Positions 1 to 10,984 of a stretch of 64,000 nt of DNA are shown in pieces (within the stretch, counting starts at the first letter, position 1; each line of letters starts with the position of its first letter). The DNA is from Rhodeus uyekii (taxonomy: Eukaryota; Chordata; Actinopteri; Cypriniformes; Acheilognathidae). The notes under the pieces were generated by a model. It was not told where the DNA came from. It saw nothing but the letters and a program-made list of their open reading frames with translations, and made no database searches. Location of the stretch: positions 3,305,001 through 3,369,000 of the forward strand of contig JAWRVZ010000030.1 in assembly GCA_037043235.1 (NCBI GenBank), in the 5' to 3' direction. The position numbers and the translations under genes were made by a program.

Positions 1-148
1 CCCTAGCTTCTATTCTGCTACATGAATGGCTCAAAATCCCTCCGGCCACTTCCGAGGACTTGAATCTATATCTTGTATCAATACTTATAAATTATTGTCG
101 TCTAAAACCAGGTTTCAGTTTTATTGTTCAACCCCTATATATTTTTTA

Positions 149-534
149 CAGTGATCCCTCGTTTATTGCAGTTAATGTGGACCGGAACCCCCCTGCGATA
201 GGTGAAAATCCGCGAAGTAGGATCAGCCAATCAGCTCACGGGATACATCCACTCGTGCTCTCATTGGTCGATCTCGCGCCGGGAACCAATCACGTATCTT
301 TGCCCGTGGGAGTGTACAAAGCCTCTGAGAGAGTTTCTCTCTTCGTCTGGCATCCTGGGAAACAATTTCTCACGCATCATGATGAAACAACGCTGCTTTT
401 CAACAACGAGTATTCATGATACGGCTGCCGATATGGTGGTATTTTTGAATTTTTATTTTTCGATGAATACGTTTGAAAAATCCGCGATGCACTGAGCCGC
501 GAAACTTAAACAGCAAAGTGGCGAGGGATTACTG
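149..534. mobile_element. Tigger/mariner-like MITE with TA target-site duplication
   Basis: The ends are inverted repeats: the left begins CAGTGATCCCTCGTTTATTG and the right, read in reverse, begins CAGTAATCCCTCGCCACT. Both ends are flanked by TA (147-148 and 535-536), as expected for Tc1/mariner-type insertion. At 386 bp it has no transposase frame, so it is a non-autonomous copy. The internal phrase about CCGCGAAGTAG occurs again at 4192-4245. A (TA)n run follows at about 539-568. Family placement is by end sequence and TSD only. Confidence 0.75.

Positions 535-538
<4 letters not shown>

Positions 539-568
<30 letters not shown>
539..568. repeat. (TA)n microsatellite
   Basis: Alternating TA run directly after the MITE at 149-534. 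It may be an expansion of the TA target site. Confidence 0.85.
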
Positions 569-570
<2 letters not shown>

Positions 571-1883
571 CTAAAACTCTCCCAATCATTACCTATAAAT
601 AGAGACATGCAGTTTACGCACTGAATTCACAGGTCGGTCTGAAGCCACAATTGAGTGTGCGCTTACTGCTTGCAACACCCATTACAATCAAAGAAGCCGT
701 TGCTTCACTCACTCGCTGTCTAGAAGAGGTGTAAAATCACAGCATAGTAAATCAATGCAGTGCCTATGTAAAAAGAAACAAAAAATGGTTTCAAAAAGCA
801 GAAAATAAGACGGTATTGGAAAAAACAGTCTGGGCTATAGCCCTGTGAGAAAAGTGCAATACATAATTAATAATAAAAAGAAAGATCTGATGGACATAAA
901 ACAAGAGACCGAGATTTTTTTCAATAAATACATTTCAGTGCATTTATGTCTGTTTTTTTCCCCCCTTTATTAACATGAGCCAAAACTGGGCTATTAATAT
1001 AGCATCAATCCCTCAGCAGGAGAGGAGACTGAGCAAGACAGCAGTAGAAGTGCGATGGGGCGGGAAGTAAAACACAGGAAGCTGCTCATAAAAGGTCAGC
1101 TGCAAGGACACACTTCATTCTCAATGAGACGGGTGCATAGTTTTCATACTGGATGCAATTCTCTGAAAAGGTGTGAATGTAGTAGAGTGCAGAGAGATAG
1201 AAATGCCTAAAATTCATTTTGAGGTTGTGGGAAAAGCCAGATTGACTTGAAATCAAGTGGCAATGCCGTGAATTTAATCTCTGTAAGCACCATTGACCTC
1301 TCTGAAATTCTCAAAGGATTCTCTTGTATACCTATGACAGAGTGCACAGCAGCAAAAGCGAATCCTTATGTTCTTCCTCCAAGTCTCTGCGGAATTGCAG
1401 TGTTCTCTGATGTAGTGGACACTCTTGTGTAAGAATCATATCTGCACTGACCTAAAGATTAGGGACGGCAATCAGTTTATCAGTTTATTGGGAATTGAGA
1501 GTCGATTTCAAAGGTGATTGGAAGCTAGTTTTTTTGGATAGTTTAGTTTGTTGTAATGATGCAGGGGTCGGAAACCTATGGCTCTTTTGATGGCTGCATA
1601 TAGCTCGATCGCTCCGCTACTTCCGCCCTCGGACGACAGGGCGCTGTCGATGGCTCTACTCTCTCTCCAAGACAAAAAGGTTCCCGACCCCTGTAATGAT
1701 GGGTCAAAAAACAATTCAGCTGTTTATTTGCATCAACTTGTAAATTTCGAACAACTAGAATCTTATGGTACGTCACGATGAAGCATTAAAATAAACCTAT
1801 ATGGAAATGCATATTGATGATTAGTACCTTGCAGTCGATTAATAGTGTTTGTTGTTGCTCTTTGTCTGTGTTTCTGCTTTCCA
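569..1883. other. No gene seen; unclassified non-coding DNA
   Basis: No exon with convincing splice sites and no recognised transposon ends. The short frames in 1250-1780 lack codon bias and overlap on both strands. The stretch 1566-1700 (GATGCAGGGGTCGGAAACC... to ...GTTCCCGACCCCTG) has inverted ends (GGGGTCGGAAACC and GGTTCCCGACCCC), so it is probably a small hAT-like MITE. Confidence 0.5.
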
Positions 1884-2015
1884 GTAGCTCAATCAGTAGA
1901 GCATTGGTGTTTGCAACGCCAAGGTCATCCCAGGGAAAGCAAGAACTGATTCAATGTGTTTGTTGAATGCAATGTAAGTCGCTTTGGATAAAAGCGTCTG
2001 CCAAATGCATAAATG
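1884..2015 (+). mobile_element. tRNA-derived SINE
   Basis: The head resembles a tRNA (TAGCTCAATCAGTAGAGC, then a degraded B-box region) and the tail carries GTCGCTTTGGATAAAAGCG followed by CTGCCAAATGCATAAATG. Six more copies share this architecture in the window (11872, 15522, 16872, 24410, 25932 minus, 50732). The Pol III boxes are degraded here. Its 3' end touches the TA target site of the next element. Confidence 0.85.
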
Positions 2016-2017
2016 TA

Positions 2018-2719
2018 CCGTATTTTTCGCCATATAAGACGCTCCGGAACATAGGACGCACCCAATTTTAAAAGAGGAAAATCTAGAAAAAAAGATTCTG
2101 AACCAAATACTGTAGTAAAATATTTTATATCAACTGTATAAAGTTAACAGCAGTTTAAGAACAATTTTATGCCAACCATGTAACATATTAAGAACTATCT
2201 TTACTCTCATTAACAGTCAGTAAAGTCAGTAAACAGTGTGTATGGTGTGTCTAATAGTTTGTTGCTTATGTCTTGTGGTTGTCAAGTGTACAACCACACC
2301 AAGGTATATTATAAAATATGGATCAGGATATGTATATTATAAAATATGGATCAGGAGCGTGCTGAGAATCACGGGCTCTTTTATTTCCTTAGACTTGAAC
2401 AAAAACAAAATAACTAAACATGCGCGTTCGGCGTTCACGCGTCTCTCTCTTGGTTTCGTTTCATTCTTACTTTCGTTTCACTTCTCTCTTACGCACCGCT
2501 CGTCTCCCGACTCTTTCTCCCGCTGCAGACCTCGCTGAACCACGCCCCCCTCGCCACAGTCATCACTGTAAAGTCCACCATTTCCCCCCCACTCGTCATC
2601 TCCACGTCTACAGCCGTGGAGCGCTCCGCGGATTCTTTTATTCGTCGGATAGGACGCACCAACTTTTCCTCCCCAGTTTTGGGGAAGAAAAAGTGCGTCT
2701 TATGCGGCGAAAAATACGG
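2018..2719. mobile_element. TIR DNA transposon (MITE), CCGTATTTTTCGC family, copy 1
   Basis: Begins CCGTATTTTTCGCCATATAA and ends with the inverted GCGAAAAATACGG, flanked by TA on both sides (2016-2017 and 2720-2721). The 702-bp body has no transposase frame and contains a short tandem duplication (about 2303-2356, unit with ATTATAAAATATGGATCAG). A second copy in the opposite orientation lies at 22904-23594 and shares the GACGCACTTTTTCTTCCCC terminal section and an internal segment. Superfamily not determined, although a TA TSD suits Tc1/mariner relatives. Confidence 0.75.
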
Positions 2720-3635
2720 TAAATGTTCTGCATTACAATTAGCACAAGACTGACGAGTATGCAGTAGCCTAACGTTACATCTTTCCTACATTCAAGTTTT
2801 GCACCCAAAATACTCACTGATGCAACTTCATGATTCAGCGTTACATGGGGAAACTGGCTTATGTTGTATTTCACAATGGAAGGTTTTATTTTAATTTTAA
2901 ATTTGTTCTAGTTTTCTTACTTTCCCTTCCACGAGCCATTCTGAAAGAATAGGTGCCAAGGCCATTACATTATTATAGTAATGAAAGTAAATTCCACAAC
3001 ATCCGATTTTTGACAACTTTTTTTTGACAACAACTTATTTTATTGTAAATGTTGTTATTTCAGCGTATTTGCTTTGTACATTCTGTGCAAAACTCAACTG
3101 TATCTGTCATTTTTGTTTTATGTTTATTCTGTTATTGAGAAAAAAGTTTACAGCACATATTTACATATTTATCTAAACGTCGGTGGATTCTATGCAGCGT
3201 GGATGGCGTCTGGATGTTCATTAGCAGATTAATGAGCCATGCGCGGCAAAGACATTTCCAACTTGTTTTTACTTCTAAGCAAAGGACAAAAAACAAACTT
3301 TACCCTGAATCAAATTTAGTTTAACAAGTTGCTGGCTGCAGTTCACTTAACAGCCACTGGTGTCACTATTAACGAGGGTTTCAGACATTAAGGGTCCGTC
3401 CATACGGAGACGCGTATCACTGTATCCGCATACATTTTTTATCGGATTGGCGTTCCGTCCACACGGATCCGGGGTTTTGGGAGACTGAATCCGCTCTCTT
3501 TTGATACCGGGTCCTAAAGTGGATAGATCTGAATCCGACGCCCTTGCGGTCTCGTGTGGACGGCCAATCGGTATATTTTTTGTGAACCGATGATGTCATC
3601 ACATCACGTGTCGGCTGCGTCACACGTAACAGCAA

Positions 3636-3852
3636 CAGTGTTGCCAGATTGGACTGTAGATTTCCAGCCCAACTACAGCTTAAAACCCGCCCATTTAAAA
3701 AAAATACCAGTCCAAAGTGCGTACTCTTATAAATAATAAAAATGTTGAGCGATTTTATGCATCAAAAACCAGCCCAAATTTCATCAACCAGCCCAATGCA
3801 TTTTTTCCCGGTCGTGCGTGACCAAAAGGTAACTAGCAATCTGGCAACACTG
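3636..3852. mobile_element. hAT-type MITE with perfect 8-bp TSD
   Basis: Starts CAGTGTTGCCAGATTGG and ends CAATCTGGCAACACTG, a near-perfect inverted pair. It is flanked by AACAGCAA on both sides (3628-3635 and 3853-3860), the 8-bp duplication typical of hAT transposons. It is 217 bp and non-coding. A related, 3'-truncated copy is embedded at about 23377-23510. Confidence 0.88.
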
Positions 3853-4191
3853 AACAGCAACAACAATGCGCATGCTCAGAGTCTTCTTCTCTGTGTATAG
3901 TGTATATCTGTGGCAGAATTACAGCGCCCCATACTGGTCTGGCATATATACTACACCACTGTTTCTCAACCGGTGGGTCGCGGAACATTCCAGAGGGGGT
4001 CGCGAGAGTTTTACTGTGTTCCAGGGGAGTAGCCAGATTTTTTTTTTGAGGGGGCCCAGCTTAAAATGAGGGGCCAAACTGCACGCGATTGTTGACAGGG
4101 GTGGGGGTCGAGCATAACATAGTCGGCAGGATTCGAACCTGGGCTGGGAAACCCCAATGGATTTAATATATACATACGTAATGAAAAAAGT

Positions 4192-4245
4192 CAGCGAAGT
4201 AGTGAATCCGTGATGGTCGAACCGCGAAGTAGCGAGGGCTCACTG
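4192..4245. mobile_element. Fragment of the CAGTGATCCCTCG Tigger-like MITE
   Basis: Contains CGCGAAGTAGCGAGGGCTCA ending at ACTGTA, which matches the 3' terminus of the 149-534 element. Only this end is present, within the hAT element. Confidence 0.6.
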
Positions 4246-4539
4246 TATATTAAATATGGATTTACTACGTCGGACGAAAAACCACAATGCGTTGAGTGTG
4301 GTGAGGTCTTAGCAAAGGAGTCCATGAAGCCATCAAAACTTGAACGTCACCTTCAGACTAAACATCCAACATGTGTCGGTAAACCTGTGGATTACTTTGT
4401 GCGAAAGCGCGATGTACTTAAAAGACAGCAAAGCAGTATTGTGTCGCTCACGACAGCTTCGAACGCGCAGGTCGTGCAACGAAGTTTCTTCTGCCATTTA
4501 GCACTACCTATCTTTGCGAGTCAGGATTTTCGACGGTGA
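4210..4539 (+). pseudogene. hAT transposase remnant (BED finger joined to C-terminal tail)
   Basis: The open frame runs from inside an older MITE fragment into a BED zinc finger at about residues 16-60 (the pair CVEC and the pair H...H with LERHLQTKHP spacing). It then passes out of frame into the hAT dimerisation-region coding sequence. A transposase of this group is normally several hundred residues, and the DDE-type catalytic region between the two parts is absent. I read this as a deletion derivative, not a host gene. The apparent N-terminus (MMVEPRSSEGS) is translated MITE sequence. Confidence 0.75.
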
Positions 4540-5010
4540 CTGCAACGAAAACAAAAGGCAGGAATAGACTGACAACTACGAGTGGCCCTTTCCCCAATTC
4601 CACCGCGTCTGGATATCATCGTTTCAGAGCGGCAGTCTCAAATGTCACATTAACGTGTGTGAACGTGAGTGAAAATAAATAAATCAGTTCGTTTCATAGT
4701 CTGCCTAATTTTTGAAAAAGTGTTTTGTGAAATTAATTATGAGCACACACAGTATAGGTCTAACAAATTATTTCATTATTTTTCATTACTTATTATTTAC
4801 TATTTTTATTTATTTATTTCTAGCCTTAGTGGGTCGTAGGACTGTCATACAAAAAAAAGTGGGTCGCAATAGGCAAAAGGTTGAGAAACCCTGTACTACA
4901 CCGTTATCAGTCAGTTTTAGTGGTCTTGTGTGTACGCTGATATTTCTTGATACGACGCCGTGTTTATGATCGGATAGGGAATGCACCGGCATCATGTGGA
5001 CATGGCCTAA

Positions 5011-8000
5011 ATGTAGAGAAAGCATGGTGGGAACTCCATGTCTACTGCCCAGATAGTTGTCAAGAAAGATTATTAATGAGGTCCAAACATAAAGTCCCAA
5101 CATTTTACAAATGTAGGTGTATTAAAAATAAATAAACTGTCAAAAAATATTAGCTCATTTAACAAAGTATGGCTCCAAGGCAGGAATGAATACTGTATAT
5201 AGCTGAAAAGCTTTGAGGACATCACCACAATGACTCACTTTCAATTTCTGCAACTTCACATCAACTGAAGAGAGAGTGAGAGCTGAGGAAATAATTTTGT
5301 AGACTTTTAATCTCATTTGGGGTTTCGAAAGAAAGCTGATAAAGAGATGGTTTCTAACATGAAATAGAGAAAACAAACCAGATGAATTAGCATAAGGGAA
5401 CGTCATTCAGTCTGGATAGCCTTGGATGACATCACTGCGTCAGTATTAGTACTTAAAACTGAGTCCAACATTTTGCATTGAGAATTGTAGCTGAGCCCTA
5501 ACCTCTCTAAACTAATTTTCCCTCTCATTTTATGTTAAGTGAGATGTAATGAATCCAAATTTCCCTAGCGGGAATCTGAATATATGTCTTTTTCAAGACT
5601 TAATGCCTGTGCTTTATCTTGTTCCACGAATCAAAGAATGGCCATTCAGGAAGACGAAGGGGTTTTGAACAGGACGCAGATAAGAAAAGCTCACCGTAAC
5701 CCTGCTTAAAATTCTGTAATTGAACACTCTTATCTGGTCTGTAAATCTTTACCTCAGTTTTGTGGCTCAATTGAATATAAAAGTGGAAGCAAGAGGCCAA
5801 GTTTTTTTCAGGCCCTTTATAAATAAACAACATTTCCATAAAAACCACAAAATGTTTGGTGGGTGTAACACAAATTACGTACGTATCACAGCAGTTTCCA
5901 ATAGAAATGAACGCTAGAGGCAGTAAAACAGCAAGCACTTTCAATCATTTTTATACACAATTATGATAACAGGGGCAGATTATGGATTAATAAAGGCTTA
6001 TCACACGGCGCCCTTGCACGCTATTATGTTATGACCACAAAACACTTTTTACCACAGTGCATGATTTGTAAACTAATACATTTTGAGTTTGTATCATATA
6101 ACCAGCTTCATATGTTTGGCTTCTCTGACACGCTAAGCTTCCCTGGTATCATATATGGAAGGGGGCGCTTACACATCTTCTGAAAGAGTACAGAAACTGG
6201 TCAAAACACAGGCGAAAAAGAAGCAGAGACAAGCGAAAGCATATATAAGCAGATGCATGTGTAAAATAATGCAATCATCAACATTAAACAGAACAGAAAT
6301 CAAAACTGACTAATGTTACAAAAAGAAATGTTGTCCCAGGACGAGGCAAAGCACTGTGAAACTTTGGAGGTGTTGATGGACTCAATCATCTCCATCTGAA
6401 CTTTGATCATCATTCTGAATCTCATCCAGACATAGTCTTATGGAGAAAAAAATTCTCAGCTTTTTGCTCAGAATGTGTTTATGAAACTTACCCATATTTA
6501 AGTGTTAATAAAGTTTGCATGAGGCTGGAATAAAAACTATTTCTTTTGATATCTAGCATGTTCAGATATTCATTCAATAAAATATTCTGGGGGACATAAA
6601 AAGTTGGTGAAAATTATCAAAAATGCTGGCGGCGGCTGGAACACTGGCAGGGAAAGAATTAATATTCATGAACGCTACAGAAAACATTTTATACTGTTTT
6701 TAAAGGTGATTTAATATGATTTTATCGTGGCTTGTGGTTTTAAGCAAGTCTCAGCCAAAACGGCCTCAACTCAACAGATGCCTGTGTTGGCTTTGCATGA
6801 ATACACTGCAAAATATCCCAGATGAGCACGAAAACCCCTCAGGGACCATTTACTGCGCTGACCACATTAAACCGGTCATCAGAGACCTTGAGCCTTGAGC
6901 TGTTTATAATATACATAACATGAAGAAAAGGCACAAAAGCAATCAGATTAGTGCTTGTTAGGTGTTTCTAAAAGGAGAAAGTGAGTATGTGTTTGAGAGC
7001 AAAAGCAGGAAATAGAGTCTGTTGGTAACGGGAAACTTTGGGCAATAGCGATGATTACTTCATAAATCACCCTTTATGTGGCAGCAGGGGACTCACTGTC
7101 TCATCCCTGAAGGTAAAAGAGTGCAAATGTGAAGCAAATACCCTACTTCTCTTACTTATCCCTGAGCTATGAAAGACACTAAATACAGTTTCACTCAAAT
7201 GATAAGTGGGTTCAATAATATGTTTCTATAAAGTTGTGCTTGAAATTATATCTCCAAACAAATTTTCAAGGAATAGTCCACAGAAAAATAAACCATTTAC
7301 TCTTGCTGAATTATACTGTAGGTTATGGCATTAGAATCATGAACATTTACGAGCCTTGTGATTTACATTACAGAAGTAGATAGTAATGTTACAGAGAAAC
7401 ACATTGGAATACAGTGAGCTACTATTAAAATATTAGGTTATGAAAACTGTTGGCAGTTGGCACTATTGACATTTCTGAATTATTGGACACGTCTGATGCT
7501 CGGTTCCCATCCATTAGACACTAAATGAAGTCATCATTAATGACAGAGAGGAGCAGTTAAAACTCTCATAGTCAATCACTGGTCTGTATTGTGGAGACAG
7601 TAAAGGTTACGAGAGATGAAACTAGCAGGATCATTTATTTCTGTATGTGACAGTGATAAACTAGCACTTTTGACATTAGTCAGATAAAAAATGAATGGTC
7701 TCAATTAAATATAATCTGAGAGCAATAAATTAGTTAGGTTAGGTTTGTCATAAATCAATGTTCCTTCCAATCTATTGACTTAAAATCCAGTAAAATGAGA
7801 GATGTTTCCACAGACTATACATAGTACAGTAGATCATCATTTTATAAGTGTAAATGTAAGTACAGAAAAGGGAGAAGAGAGAAGACTAAACTGTAAACTC
7901 TATTTGTCCCTTGTGTCAGAAGTTGCGCGAATGCTTGGAGCATGTCAGAAATAAAATAGGAATTTGTTGCAATTTTAACTGCAATTAATAGTGTAAAACA

Positions 8001-8035
8001 ATTTTTTTTTTTAAAATGGGCATTTGTGGTCATGT
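5011..8035. other. Long non-coding stretch, no gene supported
   Basis: AT-rich DNA without recognised transposon ends or splice-flanked coding exons. The 5600-5944 minus frame looks like a signal peptide at its start but has no ATG (see rejected list). Nothing else convincing was seen. Confidence 0.5.
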
Positions 8036-8158
8036 AGAACGAATTAATTGATTTTTAGTGCATTCTTATGGGGAAATTTGTTTTGGTGTACAAGCATTTT
8101 GGTTTAAGAGCTCGCTCTTGGAACGAATTTAACTCGTAAACCGAGGTATTACTGTACT
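8036..8158. mobile_element. 3' end of a Tigger/mariner-like element
   Basis: Read in reverse, the end is CAGTAATACCTCGGTTTACG followed by a stretch with CAAGAGCGAGCTC, a common Tc1/mariner terminal pattern. Only one terminus is evident. A related end (CATTACCTTGAGATGCGAGC) is at 43524. Confidence 0.55.
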
Positions 8159-9984
8159 TATATTTTTGAATAGGTCTTGGCTCATGGCCAAACATATTTA
8201 TGTTTTGTTTTTCACAAAAAACATCAACACACAAAATTCACTTTTTATTTTGGCATGTCCACAGGCAGCAATACAAAATGAGGATGTTTGATCCGTCGTT
8301 TTAACAAAATACCCAGAGCTGTCAAAAGTCCGACATTCGTCAATGTAACATTTTCCACATGATGGAGCAAGACCTGTTAGATTTGTTTTATATGATGTGG
8401 TGACATTTGCTTAAAGGTTTTATAAAAGATGCTTCAGCACCTTTAGCATCTTATATTTCATTTTAGCCAAGAAGCCTGAAATGAAAGATTGATGGACATG
8501 TAGATCTGTACCACAGAGATGAGCTAACTGATGTCTACACCTTCTTGTCATCTGGATAATGCATTAATGTCACATCAAGACACAAGCCACTGGAGGGACT
8601 TTTTTATTATTTTTTTCAGAATAAGCATTGCTTAAATGCTGAGACAAGGGTATATGTCCATTTGGCTCAGTTTGTATCATGATTCATATCATGTTTCACA
8701 TTTTTCTGAAAACAAATTTTTTTTTTAAAGAGTAAAAGTACAACTTTAAAAGAATACACTCTTAAGAGCAAACTAAATTTAAAGTCTTCAGACACTTAAT
8801 TGCATAATAATTACAATTAAATGAAAATATATTATAGCTTAAATTTATATTACGGTAGACTATAATATATTTTAATAATTTACTTACTTTATTTACTCCT
8901 TTTTTAACCTACGCAAGTAAGACTTGATGAATAATTTTTTTTTCAATTAATTTTTATAATAAAAATGACATTTAAGCCTTTTTACCCTGTGGCTTTGTTT
9001 CTAATAAGTAGCTTGAATTTAACTCTACAGCTTTGCTTCATTATTAGTATACATGAACCCATGAATATGCAAATTAGTTCCTGCCTCCACTAAATAACAC
9101 CAGCTCAGACTACCTGATCCACTTTGTCACTGTAATAAATGCTGCTGTACAAAACGGCATTGGAATTCAGCTATATTAATATTAATATTAAGTCAGCTAT
9201 ATATGTTTGAACCAGAACCAGATTCAGAAGAAGAAGAAAAAGAGAAAATTGAACAGTCAGACAAATAACGGTAATTGATTTAATCAGCCTTTGGTTTGAC
9301 TGCTTTAACAAACCGCTAAGAATGTAACACTTCGTAAGAGAGTCCGTTTGAAATTTGTCACTTCATGACCGTCTTAAAAAATGTAACAGTCAGGAAAGTG
9401 TACTCTTGTTAAGAACACTTAAGTGGCCTTTTATTCATTAACATTATATTATCTGCAATTACTTTTTTTTAAAAACATTCAATACAATCACGCGCACTTC
9501 TTATTCACAAGGGACATTATGTAAATGAAAAGCTTATTTTTCAGCTATAATGACAAATGTTTGTCCTATAAAGTAATAAATCTGAACAAAATAGCAGTCA
9601 GTCTGCACCAACATGAATCTGAAAGAGCTTGTCTCCTGGACCGGCTCATTAACGTGCAGTAAAATATATCACTTAAACAAAACCCAATCTGAGTTTACTA
9701 TACAATACTGTACATTTCCTCTCACTGTTATGTTTTTCTCTGAAGGGATCTGGTTGAGATCAGTATATATAACAGCAGCAATCAGCACAGAACATTTCTA
9801 ATAACAACATTCAAGTGGTTCGTGATAAAACAAACTTAATCACCTTGGTGGCATGGTGAGCCTCGAGTATTACCCAACAACAGCGTTTGGATTAAATACG
9901 AGTTTCTACCACAATTGTTTTCTTTAGTATCAGAATTGTGTCATATTACAAACTAAATGTGGGTCAAAACCGATAATAAATCTT
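8159..9984. other. Non-coding AT-rich stretch
   Basis: Poly-A/T runs and homeodomain-like ATTA motifs, but no coding exon, TIR or LTR recognised. Confidence 0.45.
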
Positions 9985-10975
9985 CTTGGTAGTCTCTCGG
10001 TTTCCGAGGATGACATTTTCTTTGTGCAATCATCTACGGTGTGCTCTCAAGTGGCTCCGTAGCCCGAAGTCCGAAGCGCAAAGTCTGTTGCAGCAGGGGC
10101 AAGGGACGCCAGTGGTTGAAGATGGGGCAGCAGCAGCTCTGTGTCGCCGCTCGCGTGCAGCTGCTTGGCGGCGGCGGCGGTCGTCTTCGAAAGAAGTGGC
10201 AGCTTGTTCGGTGAGCGCTCTCCAAGTAGTTCTGTCAGTGGCGGCAGGCTCCAGCTCTTTTGGTTTCAGGCCAGTCCATTTGAGATTGGCTTTAAGCTGG
10301 TCCTTGTAGCGCTTCTTTGGGCGGCCTTGTTTCCTGGTTCCAGAGGCCAGCTCGCCGTAGAACACCTGCCTTGGTATTCGCTGGGAGTTCATGCGAATGA
10401 CATGGCCGGACCAACGCAGTTGGGATCTGAGGATCGTGGTTTCGATGCTGGTGAGGTTCGCTTTATCGAGGACTTCCTGGTTAGACACCCTGTCCTGCCA
10501 ACGGATCCTCATGATGGACCGGAGGGAGCGTTGATGGAATTGTTCCAACTGCTTCATGTGCTTCCGGTACAGTGTCCACGTTTCACAGCCATACAGGAGG
10601 GAGGTGAGAACCACTGCTCTGTAGACTTTGAGCTTGGTGGCAAGAGTGACACCGCTGTGCTGTAAAACTTTAGATCGCAGTCTTCCAAGTGCCTGGCTAG
10701 CCTTCTGGATCCTGGCATTGATTTCCTGGTCCAGAGTTCCGTCACTTGAGATGGTGCTGCCCAAGTACTTGAAGGTGCTGACGTTGGCAAGCTGCGTGCC
10801 GTCAATGGTGATGCACGGCTGGTTGAATGTAGAACCCGGTGCCGGCTGGAACAATACTTCTGTCTTACTGAGGCTGATCGTCAGTCCAAACAGCTTTGTT
10901 GCAGTGGAGAACCTGTCCACGATGGTTTGCAGGAATAAAACTGTGTGCTCAAACCAACAGGTTTGCAAAACAGCT
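9985..10975 (-). mobile_element. 5'-truncated non-LTR retrotransposon (LINE) 3' fragment
   Basis: The minus strand carries the end of a LINE ORF2 (10030-10968) followed by a short 3' part rich in CpG (TCATCCTCGGAAACCGAGAG). It is strikingly GC-rich against AT-rich flanks, suggesting a recent insertion. The 5' truncation near 10975 is typical of target-primed reverse transcription. No clear poly-A or TSD was found. Confidence 0.85.
10030..10968 (-). CDS. LINE ORF2 C-terminal part (reverse transcriptase end plus zinc finger)
   Basis: This 312-residue open frame is the downstream part of a non-LTR retrotransposon polyprotein. Visible marks are FKYLGSTISSDGT (about residues 68-80), which lies after the reverse-transcriptase palm, then LYGCETWTL (about 124-132) and a basic GRPKKRYKDQLK (about 219-230). 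A C-terminal zinc-binding motif reads CPCCNRLCAS then HLRAHRR. The catalytic YADD box lies upstream and is not in this fragment, so it has no reverse-transcriptase activity alone. The frame has no stop over its full length and keeps its natural end, consistent with a young insertion. The first ATG is not the natural start. The clade was not assigned. Confidence 0.8.
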   Translation of the reverse strand: MQTCWFEHTVLFLQTIVDRFSTATKLFGLTISLSKTEVLFQPAPGSTFNQPCITIDGTQLANVSTFKYLGSTISSDGTLDQEINARIQKASQALGRLRSKVLQHSGVTLATKLKVYRAVVLTSLLYGCETWTLYRKHMKQLEQFHQRSLRSIMRIRWQDRVSNQEVLDKANLTSIETTILRSQLRWSGHVIRMNSQRIPRQVFYGELASGTRKQGRPKKRYKDQLKANLKWTGLKPKELEPAATDRTTWRALTEQAATSFEDDRRRRQAAARERRHRAAAAPSSTTGVPCPCCNRLCASDFGLRSHLRAHRR

Positions 10976-10984
10976 GTATAGAGA

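Larger units (their letters stand above)
3957..4893 (+). mobile_element. Internally deleted hAT element with BED-finger transposase remnant
   Basis: Ends are CACTGTTTCTCAACC and, reversed, CAGGGTTTCTCAACC. The 8-bp duplication TACTACAC is exact on both sides (3949-3956 and 4894-4901), which is a hAT hallmark. Inside, 4250-4440 encodes a BED-type zinc finger (CVECGEVL then HLQTKHP), with a KYGFT start like that of ZBED5-type domesticated hAT proteins. About 4488-4560, in another frame, encodes the transposase C-terminal signature LPFSTTYLCESGFSTVTATK. The catalytic middle is missing, so the copy cannot be autonomous. A fragment of the 149-534 MITE family is embedded at about 4192-4245. Confidence 0.85.
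3389..5010. mobile_element. Older DNA transposon interrupted by two hAT insertions
   Basis: The left side reads GGTCCGTCCATACGGAGACG and the right side, reversed, reads GGCCATGTCCACATGATGCC, an imperfect inverted pair of the teleost type that begins with a GGTCCGTCC-like end. The body is split by two hAT elements (3636-3852 and 3957-4893), each with an exact 8-bp TSD, so this copy is older than both. Exact termini are approximate. Confidence 0.5.

Noticed and set aside
5600..5944. Minus frame beginning like a signal peptide (KVLAVLLPLAFISIGNCC)
   Set aside because: The frame begins at a TTG preceded directly by an in-frame stop, with no ATG and no acceptor site, so it would not be translated in a vertebrate.
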